Assembly: GCA_002049455.2 (NCBI GenBank)
Contig: KV918843.1
Location: 124,001 to 188,000 of the forward strand
Direction of reading: 5' to 3'
DNA from: Porphyra umbilicalis
Lineage: Eukaryota > Rhodophyta > Bangiophyceae > Bangiales > Bangiaceae
Length of the DNA: 64,000 nt
Both the position numbers and the translations under genes were made by a program. The notes beneath the pieces were generated by a model. The model saw nothing but the letters and a program-made list of their open reading frames with translations, was not told the origin of the DNA and made no database searches. Position 1 is the first letter of the stretch. Every line of letters starts with the position of its first letter. This document shows, one piece after another, positions 55,842 to 64,000 of the stretch.

Positions 55842-57450
55842 ATGCGGGCCCGCGGGGCAGCGTGGGCGGCTGCCGCCCTGCTGGCGGCCGCCGCTGCCGC
55901 CGCGGCCGTGGGTGGGGCGGCACGCGCGCCCCCCTTCCCCCGCCCAGCCGCGACGGTGGGGCCCGCGGCGGCGGCGGCGGCGGCGGCGGCCGCCCGCCGC
56001 CCCGCCCCATGGGTGTGGGAGGTGGCAGACAACCCCGCCCCGTCCACTTTTCGGCCGCAGCCCGGCGTCCCCGATTGGGTCCTTGACGCTACGTCGGCGC
56101 CGCCCATCGGCCGCCGCGCGGCGGCGTGGGCGCTGCCGTCGGGCTTATACGTCCTCGCCCCCCGCCTCAGCTATGGCGTCGGGCTGTGGGTGTGGCGGGA
56201 TGCGCTTGTCGGGGGGGGGGGGGGGGGGGCGGCGGCGGGTCGTGGCGACGCCTTGCCGGCACGTACAAAAAGGTCGCCGACCGGCGGGGGGTGCTGCGGG
56301 CGCGGGGCAATGCGTCTGTCTTTCCCGCCTCCATTTCAGAGGAAGCGCTGACGGCGACGGACGTGGCCGGCGGGCGGGGGTGGCTGTGGGCGCGCGAGCC
56401 CGACGTCACCTACCCGGCGCTCTATGAGTTTACCGCCGCGACACGCACGTGGGCGTGGCTGGGGGGCGGGGACCATACGAGGAGGCTCACGGGCTGTGCG
56501 CTGATGGCCACCATTGCCGACGCGCCGCCGGGGGGTCGTCGGTGCTCGGCGGGGGCGTCCCTCGCCTTTGTCCCCGCCACCCACACCCTCTATATTGTCG
56601 TCTATGTGAAGGTGCTGCTCCGGGCCGGGGAGTTTATCCTCCCAAGGGTCCGCCGCCGGGACCTGCAGCTGTGGGGCTATGACGTGGACGGCGACCGTGG
56701 GTGGGAGCTGCTGCAGCCCTACGTTTCGGCGGCGGCGGGTGGCCCCCCCACAGTGTCTGCCTATGGGACGACAGACGTGCGGCTGGTGGCGTCTGGGGAG
56801 GGGCTGGCCGTCTGGCGGTCGCCCGTCATGGGGAACAACAGGACGCAGGAGGGGTGGCGGCTGGACTTGCGTCCCCCGCGCGACGGCGGCGGCCGCTGGG
56901 CCCGCCTTCCCCCTCTGGGTCCCGTGCCTGGGGCGCTGCTGGACATGGGGAGGGACGAGAACAACCAGCCGTCGTGGGTCACGGGCGGGGCCACCCCGAC
57001 GGGGCTCCTCCTTCACGCCCCCGGCCCGCAGGCGCCGATTTACGTCCCCCCCGGTCGCCGGCCCTTCACGCCGGGGGTGTCGGTCGCGGAGCCGATCAGA
57101 CCCGTTCATAATTGGCCTCTCACCAACGTGGACCGCTTCCTCACCGTTGACGCCGCTGACGGCACCGCCGCTGCCGTCGAGCGCCCAGACGTGGTGGGGG
57201 AGGTGCTGGGGGTGAAGAGGCCAGCGCCCGGCCGTGCCGGCTTTCTTGAATCTCCACCCCAGCCCCTCGGGGCCGCGCCGGGGTATCGCATTGGGGGCCT
57301 CACGGGGGGGGCCCTGCTCCCCGCCCCGGGGGGGGGTCCGTCGGGTACATTTTTGGGGGCAGCTCCGCGCGGGCGGCCTACGGCAGGACCCTGTGGCGGG
57401 TGAGGTTTGTGGGGATGGTGGGGGACCCGCTGGAGCTGCTGGAGGAATGA
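55842..57450 (+). CDS. Secreted kelch/galactose-oxidase-like beta-propeller protein, frame changes at G runs
   Basis: Starts ATG 55,842 with a signal-peptide-like segment (ARGAAWAAAALLAAAAAAAA). The first propeller-like blade reads APWVWEVADNPAPSTF then RRAAAWALPSGLYVLAPRLS and VGLWVWRD. At the G run 56,209-56,228 the frame changes, and the next blade reads ARGNASVFPASISEEALTAT, GGRGWLWAREPDVTYPALYE and FTAATRTWAWLGGGDHTRR. This is the kelch pattern of a Gly-rich stretch, a WLW strand, a LYEF strand and a TWAW strand. Further blades follow with weaker motifs. A second change at the G run 57,328-57,338 gives a sensible end, GYIFGGSSARAAYGRTLWRV then FVGMVGDPLELLEE and TGA at 57,448-57,450. Both breaks are at homopolymers, so assembly error is likely. 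The protein probably binds carbohydrate or other ligands outside the cell; its exact role is unknown. Confidence 0.65.
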
Positions 57451-58404
57451 AGGGGGGTGATGGGGGGGCTGCCGACGCCCCCACTGCCGCCGCTGCCGCC
57501 GCCGTCTCGGGCGCCGCTGTCGCCGCCGCCGCCGCCGCCGCCTCCGCCGCCCCCCCCGCCCCCGCAGCTACCGCCCCCGTCGTACAGGCTTTGAGGAGGA
57601 GGGGCAGAGGGGGGGCTGCATGGCGGGGGGCACCGGCGGTGAACAATTTGCGAGGCGCCCGGACAGACGAGGTGCGGACGCCTGCCGTGGTGCCTGCCTC
57701 CGTGCCCCCCCCGCAGCAGCGCCGTGTGTCGATAGCGCACCGGCGCACACGGGTCGGCCTTGCTTGTCGGCCTGGATAAACACAGGGGGCATGAAGCCGC
57801 ATGGGGGGCGGAGCGGTTGCCAGCAAGGGGCTGGCCCACGCCCCCTTTCCCCGTCCTCAAAGGCTACACCCCCCCCACGTCGTACAGACGGCGCAGCCGC
57901 CGTGCGACCCGCACTAATCTGCAGACAGGCGGGCTGCCCCGCCTCCCCCCCCGTCCCTCACTCCCCGCCAGACCCCTTCCTCCCACCAAGCGACCGCTGC
58001 AGGCGGGTCCTGGGAACAGCCACCCCTGGGCGGCTGCTCCACGTCCCGGCGAGGCGGCCGCAGCCCCACCCGTGTGCCATCAGAAGTAGGGCCCCGCCTG
58101 ACCTTTCCGACTATTGCCGACATAGGCCCGCAATGCGTCGCCCAACGCAGCTGCCCCCCGCCATCCACCTCGCGTCCCCCAGCAAGAATTCTGTCCGTCG
58201 CACGACAAACAAAGGGAAAAAATCATGCATCACAAGATGAGCACAACCTCGCTACCAGCCGCCCACCCTCAACCAACCCCGCTCTCCCACTACATGGGGG
58301 TCAAAACGAAAACAAAGAGACTCCAAGGCCTTGATAGAGACTCCCCGCCTCCATCCCCTGCAATATTCTCCAAGAGGGCGGCGACAGTGGCTCGTGCTGA
58401 ATCC
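57451..58404. other. GC-rich intergenic stretch downstream of the kelch-like gene
   Basis: GCC-rich low complexity up to about 57,600, then C-rich sequence with short frames. No gene is called. Confidence 0.5.
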
Positions 58405-58735
58405 CCCTACCCCACCCCCCTACCCCACCCCCCCTACCCCACCCCCCCTACCCCACCCCCCTACCCCACCCCCCCTACCCCACCCCCCCTACCCCACCCC
58501 CCCTACATCACCCCCCCTACCCCTACATCACCCCCCCTACCCCTACCCCACCCCCCCTACCCCACCCCCCCTACATCACCCCCCCTACCCCACCCCCCCT
58601 ACCCCACCCCCCTTATCCAACCCCCCCACCCTACCCCCCCTACCCACCCCACCTACCCCATCCCTCCTACCCCACCCCCGCTACCCCATCCCCTCTACCC
58701 AACCCCCATACCCCGCCCCCCCCGCCCTCCGGCCT
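58405..58735. repeat. C-rich minisatellite of (CCCCCTACCCCA)-type units
   Basis: About 330 bp of ccccctacccca, ccccctacatca and close variants. The strand bias is complete, with almost no G on plus. It resembles a degenerate C-strand telomeric repeat but unit length varies and it is interstitial. Confidence 0.9.
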
Positions 58736-60011
58736 CTCGTCCAGCGGCTGCAAAGATGGGGTGGAAGGGAGTTTGCCGCTCATCCGCGCCGTCCACGGCG
58801 CCACCGCCGACGTGACGTCATCTCACCTGAGAGCATTGTTAACAATGAGATGCTATCCCCATATTCAAGCCACGTTGCACAACGTGTCCCATTAAGCACC
58901 TCAAGTCCGACGTAACACCACTTTTTAGACGAAGAAGCCCTTTTTTTGTTCGGGCCATGGAAATCGAACTACCTACTTGATTCTGGCTTCCGCTGACCAA
59001 GAATAGCTGTGCGGCTATCGCTTTTCTATTTCGAGTCGGAATAGCTTTTAGGATAGCCGAGGCTATCTCACGGGGGCCTCTGATTGGCCCATGTGATGGA
59101 TCAACGACCCGTTTCACAGCAAATAGTAGCACGTGGCTGCAACGTGTGCGCCACGTCTGCAAGATTGACTGCCAGTTTCTTCTGGGCAGAGGTGGTGGGA
59201 ACGTCCGCGAGAGCTGTCGTGCATGGCAATGGTCCTACAGTGGCGTCCTTCTAGGCGTGGTCGTCATCAAGCGCTGCACATTTTGACCTGTTTCTTTGTC
59301 CGTCTGCCGACGAGCGTTCTCTCCGCCTTCGTTATGGTTGATACGGCTGCTTACCACAGTTGTCATCTGCCGCTGCAGTGAATCAGGTTCTGGCAGAAAA
59401 TATCGTCTTGATCGGGCCCAGACAAGGCCTGGTGTAAGGAAACCTGCAGGTACTTAGGCTCATGACAGCACAGCAGCCAACCGCTGACGTACATGTGGCT
59501 GTCTAAGGACGCGGACTTGGTTCTAGAATGGAATAGCCGATAGCGATAGCCTGAGTTGTTGGCAATGCTCTGACCAACCATGAGCTGTTCACGGTAGTTG
59601 ATGGCCCCAGAACCATGCATACACATATTTTTTTCTTTGAATTCACCCAAACAGTGAGCGATGAAAGGGCGAATATATGTTTTATATCCGGCGAAACAAT
59701 TCAAATGTCACAATGAGCTTTTCGTCGATAGCACACAAGATTGGTTCCACAAGGGCATCTGGATCATTTGGCAATACTTTTCCGCCACATTATTTTAGTG
59801 AACGTAAGTCGAGCTCCTATGCGTGAAGCTCATTTTTTCTGCGCCTACCAGGCTGCAGGACAGCAACCCCTATTCGAATTTCCGTCCACCGCTTCATTTG
59901 TGCACGCGATACTGGCATGAGCTGTAGGCTGTCGAACATGACGCTGTCGCCAATGTGGAACTCTCTGTGTACCATCAACATCAAAGTGACAGGCTTCGTC
60001 ACCTCTTCTCT
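58736..60011. other. AT-richer intergenic stretch
   Basis: The lowest-GC part of the window. It contains a minus-strand B-box-like agttcgatttcc near 58,960 with a following A run, possibly a SINE, and minus-strand frames of 113 and 61 codons (59,704-59,363 and 60,002-59,817) of ordinary composition that I do not recognise. Probably old transposon remains. Confidence 0.4.
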
Positions 60012-60142
60012 ATTGTGCTTCTCACAAAAACTGGATCCGCAACATCCGCTTCAGCATCATGAACCGCCCTCTGAGCCAATGAAACAGTGATTTTGCAACG
60101 GAAGCTGATGCACCGAGGTCCAGTTTTTGTGAGAAGCACAAT
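60012..60142. repeat. Perfect 24-bp inverted repeat with 83-nt loop
   Basis: attgtgcttctcacaaaaac and onward at 60,012-60,035 is the exact reverse complement of 60,119-60,142. At 131 bp in total this fits a MITE-like hairpin or a structured RNA precursor. No target duplication was obvious. Confidence 0.85.
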
Positions 60143-60626
60143 AACACGCAGCCTCGGTGGTCGTATCCGCTCTTTTCCCACGCTGTCAGTCGTGCCAGCA
60201 TTTGAGTGTGTTTCTTTCATGTGGTTACGCCACGCGCTGACATGGGGGGCTATGAACAATTGCAAATGATTATACATAACATACATGGAGTTTGCTTCGC
60301 AGGAATCGGATCATCGCTGCCCCCAACCGAGAGGCACGCCTAGTCAAGGCTGCTCTTCTGGGTCTGGGCATTACACTCCATCAGTGAAGGCTGCGCTGCA
60401 ACGTGCTGAAATTCTAGTGGTCGATACAAAATTGGGTCGCGACCCCATTACGGACCCCGGCTGATGGCCGCTCTGAGCGGGGTCGCCGGCGTCACCGGAT
60501 CAGCAGCGGTCCGACGTGATCTGGGGCGGATCACGTCTTGCCCGCGCCTCGTCTTGCAGGAGACTTTATACCTGCTTTTCCCTGTCGACGCTGCCTGGTC
60601 GCCGTCCTTTCGAGGTGGGGCGCAAT

Positions 60627-60740
60627 ATGGCGGATGACGACGAAGAGCGAAAGTACGTGCCTTCATTACTTGGCAAGGGCAGCAAGCTCCCGTTGAAGGT
60701 GGGGGGGGGCGGACGAACACGGAGTTTTAAGCTGTGGTGA
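60627..60740 (+). CDS. Small ORF, possible first exon
   Basis: 37 codons from an ATG in a good context (aatATGgcgg), reading MADDDEERKYVPSLLGKGSK and then running into a G run. The acidic then basic N-terminus looks protein-like, and a tttatacc element lies about 70 bp upstream. It could be a first exon or a short gene cut off by the 334-bp duplication that starts right behind it. Unrecognised. Confidence 0.2.
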   Translation: MADDDEERKYVPSLLGKGSKLPLKVGGGGRTRSFKLW

Positions 60741-61289
60741 CTCGGGTACTCTGAGTCAGAATCCATCGTCAGAACGAGCATCGTAGCACATGCGACCCTC
60801 TGACAACCCCGTGTACATGGACACGTATGTCTGCTTGCTATCTTTTTTGTGGGAAATGCACGTGCTCTGGCGGTGCTGAATTATGCAGCGCACCATACAG
60901 CGCAGCAGAATGAGCCAAAGAACAGTCAAAATGCATACACACAGCCGGAGTTATGCCCGTTTTCCCACAAGATCGCTTGACTCGGCCTGGCATGCCCGGG
61001 TACCAAATCGGTCGGGGGGGTCTGTCGGTGCCACAAGGCACAACCAGAAGCTCCCCCTATAATAGCTAGGGTAACTGGGGTACTCTGAGTCAGAATTCGT
61101 CGTCAGAACGAGCATCGGAGCAATTGCGACCCTCTGACAACCCCGTGTACATGGACTCGTATATCTGCCAGCTATCTTTTTTGTGGGAAATGCACGTGCT
61201 CTGGCGGTGCCGGTTAATGCGATACACCGCACAGTGGAGCAAAATAAGCCAAAGAATGCCGCCACAGCGTGAACAGTGTCGGAGTTGTT
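60738..61289. repeat. Direct duplication with 334-bp period
   Basis: About 218 bp at 60,738-60,955 recurs at 61,072-61,289 with roughly 85% identity. Landmarks are ggtactctgagtcagaat, gcgaccctctgacaacccc and gtgggaaatgcacgtgctct. It is separated by 116 bp of unrelated or strongly diverged sequence. Moderately old. Confidence 0.85.
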
Positions 61290-61587
61290 GCCGTTTCTGT
61301 CGTTCTGCAGTGATGTGCGTCGCTTCCGACGGAGTAGCGGGGCCGTTCAAACACCGCTTCTCTCCGACCAGATTTTCACGAGAGCCTCTCGAAACGATCA
61401 CGCTGTACTGCCCGGCAGGGTTGGTGAGAGGGGGTGCTGTTCTCCACGTGGTACTACGGTTGAAACTACAGATGCCCGATCTGACACTCTCATTTGTGAC
61501 CAATGAGCAGTCACATTTGGACGGAGCAGCCAACCTAGGCCCGCAAATCGCTTCAAAATCCAGAAGAGCAGGAACACTGCCTGTTGA

Positions 61588-62361
61588 CTAGGCGTCGAGG
61601 GTAACCAACAAGTGGGGGCCACAGCCGTCGCGGCGCGGGCGCTCCACCGACGACAGCGACGCGGCCGTCGCCATGCGCCACGCTGCGTCACTACTCGAGC
61701 GGCGGCTGGGGCCGGCCGAGGCGGGGGCTTTGGGCGCGACCGCCGCGTCACGGTGGCGGCGGCGGAGGGCGGCGGCGCTGCGGCCGAAGCGCGGCGAGCG
61801 CTGCCGCGACGCGCAGCCACCGCCTGTGCCGCCGTCCGACGCGCAACTGCCGGAGCCGCCCGGCCCGTTGCCCTCGCACCGGTCCCCACCGTCTGGCGGG
61901 GGGGCGCCCCCCGCTGCCACCTCCGCGGCCGTCGCGGGGTGCCGCGGACCCCCGGCGGCATCCCACCGGCCTCCGCTGCCCGGCGCGGTGGTGATGCTTC
62001 GCGTCGGCGGTGGTGGCGACGGCGCTGACGGCCGCCGCTCCGACGGGCGGCCGTCGGCAGCCGAAAAGGCGGGCGCGCCGGTCGTCCACAGCGTCGGCGC
62101 CACGGCTGGCGCGGAAGGGAGGGGCGGCAGGCGCCCCAAAAGCCGCCTATACTCGCCCGTCCGCGCCGCCCAAATTGCCACCTCGAGCACAGAGTGGGCG
62201 CCGGCGTCAAGCCACAGCGTGTCCACACTCTGTGGAGGGCCTAGGGGATGTTTATGTAGGTCCACACGGAAGGCTGGCCTGCAGACTGGTAGGGTGTAGT
62301 GGGGAGGTGGCGGTAGTTCTGGCTGTTGTGACCTTCGGAGGGCAAAAAAGACATGAAGCAT
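61588..62361 (-). CDS. Hypothetical 257-aa ORF
   Basis: 257 codons from ATG 62,361. Residues 35-80 are of ordinary composition (HPLGPPQSVDTLWLDAGAHS; VLEVAIWAARTGEYRRLLGR) and look coding. The rest is Pro/Ala/Ser/Gly-rich. An Ala-rich frame is also open on the opposite strand. I do not recognise a family. Confidence 0.3.
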   Translation of the reverse strand: MLHVFFALRRSQQPELPPPPHYTLPVCRPAFRVDLHKHPLGPPQSVDTLWLDAGAHSVLEVAIWAARTGEYRRLLGRLPPLPSAPAVAPTLWTTGAPAFSAADGRPSERRPSAPSPPPPTRSITTAPGSGGRWDAAGGPRHPATAAEVAAGGAPPPDGGDRCEGNGPGGSGSCASDGGTGGGCASRQRSPRFGRSAAALRRRHRDAAVAPKAPASAGPSRRSSSDAAWRMATAASLSSVERPRRDGCGPHLLVTLDA

Positions 62362-63432
62362 TTTTACGCTTTGTGACTCAAAAGGCCGGTCATAGCAGCG
62401 TCCTCGCTGTTCTCGGCGACAGGGGCATCAACGTAGACGCGTTCCAGAATCGACACCCGAAGAAGCGTCTCGTGCCCACTCCAGCAGTGGCGGCAATCAG
62501 TCCTCATTGATAACGACGACAAGAGAATGAAGTACAAGATTTATATAGTAGCCCCTCTGGATCATAGGGGTGATCATGGCCCTAACAAGTACAGCTTGTT
62601 TCCCAGAAACACTAACGACGCTGACACGCCAGTCTCGTCCGGTCGACGGCCGTTCTCTGCGTTAGGCGAGGTTCCGAGCGCAAAGGGCCCAGAAAATACC
62701 AGAGCCAACGACGAAGAAAGGGGGGGGTCGCAGTGCAAAAAATGAACGAGTGCGACCTTGTCTGTGAAAAAGAAATATTGGCTTTCGGCAGGGACGACTT
62801 TCTGTTGCTAGTGCTGTCTCTGAACAACAACAAACAGGGCGTACTCAGGCAAAGCATGCGGCAATATATTAGCCAGGGGGGACTGAGGGGAACAGCTGGT
62901 CGAGGTGTATGAGCTGCGGCTAAATGGTGCGCGGGAGTGGTGGTTTTATAAAACAGTCGTGACATCGCGATTGTCATCATCGCAGGGCAGGGGATACCGA
63001 CTGGTTGGTTGAGTACTTCAGGACAGTCGCGGGGGGGGGAGGTGGGTCGAAGTTGAGGTCTTTGCTCAGCATCCTTCAGAATAGGCGGATTCCGCAATCG
63101 AGAAGGCAAGAAACACGAATGACCCATTTGAAAAGAATGGAAATAAATAGAAAAAGAGGCGGCACCAGCGATTCCTGGCAGAAGAGAGGGGGGACAACCG
63201 GATGCGGACTCATGAAAATATGAAAAGAGATGTGCCACTTTTGAGCCCAATATGGGGCGGATATTGAATGGCTCACATCGCTTGCCCATGGGACGTGCAT
63301 GTCCTATCGTTATCTCGGATGGCTGAGAGGCGTTCTTAGGAGCGACGACAGCCTATCGTTATTTCTCGCCGAGATAACGACACGCTGAGAATCGCTCTCA
63401 TATCCGGCAATATGTGTGTGCATGGTCCCCGG
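62362..63432. other. Intergenic stretch near the right edge
   Basis: Moderate GC with short frames only. 63,310-63,390 holds several gttatctcg/cgagataac inverted pairs related to sequence near 130-210. No gene is called. Confidence 0.5.
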
Positions 63433-63692
63433 GCCTAGTTGATACAGTCAATATTCGGTTATATGCGCTCCAGTTATATGACATGTCATATAACTGGGGG
63501 ATTTTCCTTGCCCGAGGGCGCACGAGAACGCAGTATTCAACTCTTTGCAGACGACCGAGTCGCCCGAGGGCATCTCATTGGTCAGATCCTGCAGATGTGG
63601 CGACGCAGTCAGCAACAATCCAGCAACCTGGACAGTGAACCAAGTGCGCAAGGGTGTCATATAAGCGGATACTGACTGTAGGGCTGTCAAGT
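63433..63692. mobile_element. MITE-like element with palindromic end (candidate)
   Basis: The left part (63,433-63,500) is an inverted copy of the sequence at 51-120, and the right part (63,656-63,692) is a direct partial copy of the same end, giving imperfect inverted ends of about 35 bp around about 250 bp. A perfect 28-bp palindrome centred on gacatgtc lies at 63,470-63,497. Target duplications were not resolved. Confidence 0.5.
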
Positions 63693-64000
63693 CGCTGACA
63701 GCACGGCGATCATGAGAATGTCTTCCTGACAGAGATACGACCTCGAACGCAGTGCGTGGTCCAGTCAGATCACTCCAATGCTCCTAGAAGCACTACGTGG
63801 CGTACACCGCGGGTTCGTGCCAGGTCTTCGTTGCATGAAATTTCACGTTGTAGCAAGAACAGCCTTCACGACCCCCTGAGGGCACATTCTTAAAATTTCA
63901 ATGAAATTCCAGGCACGTACGTGCGATACCTTGGCCTTCAGGGCGGTGACGCGCTCGGCGACGCATAGATACCGGGTACGCTGGCCGGCTACATGGCCAC
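63693..64000. other. Right-edge sequence
   Basis: Moderate GC; no gene or repeat recognised. Confidence 0.5.

Overview
This 64 kb window looks like nuclear DNA from a GC-rich eukaryotic alga. A bangiophyte red alga of the Porphyra/Pyropia type is my best guess. That is an inference from the very high GC, the C/G homopolymer runs, the sparse mostly intron-poor host genes, the many DNA transposons with short GT-AG introns, and a plastid-type HAT-repeat RNA-maturation protein. No bacterial operons, rRNA genes, CRISPR arrays or complete canonical tRNA genes were seen.

Layout. 1-2.3 kb: intergenic, with part of a palindromic AT-rich repeat at the left edge. 2.3-5.6 kb (minus): DDE transposase gene A. 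8.45-10.4 kb (plus): an Mbb1/HCF107-like HAT/TPR protein. 11.1-13.35 kb (minus): a coiled-coil host gene broken into frames at homopolymers. 16.3-21.5 kb: a PIF/Harbinger element with a Myb/SANT-like gene and a convergent DDE transposase, whose 3' ends carry inverted copies of one 42-bp T-rich motif. 22.9-32.2 kb: a tandem array of about 905 bp, split by a young whole-looking Ty1/Copia element (25,001-30,912). 32.3-33.5 kb (minus): an L-serine/threonine dehydratase gene. 33.6-36.8 kb: alanine-rich and proline-rich candidate genes. 39.1-42.9 kb (minus): a four-exon Plavaka-like transposase with an intact spliced frame. 44.7-45.4 kb (minus): a divergent histone H3, a CenH3 candidate. 46.5-50.8 kb: a 176-bp duplication, a repeat-containing ORF hit by a 337-bp TRIM, and an intron-containing hypothetical gene. 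51-54 kb: minisatellites. 55.8-57.5 kb (plus): a secreted kelch-like protein. 58-64 kb: a C-rich minisatellite, a 334-bp duplication, hairpins, and an inverted copy of the left-edge repeat.

Main points. (1) The TRIM at 48,143-48,479 has identical 86-bp LTRs, a 5-bp target duplication, a copia-style half-tRNA primer site, a purine tract, and tRNA-like A/B-box sequences in its LTR and interior. (2) The Copia element and the TRIM share the same unusual primer site, complementary to the anticodon arm of initiator tRNA-Met. (3) All three recognisable GC-rich host genes with frame breaks (dehydratase, kelch, coiled-coil) break at C/G homopolymers, which points to assembly error or polymerase slippage more than to gene death. 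(4) A divergent H3 gene lies about 1.1 kb from a nucleosome-sized tandem duplication.
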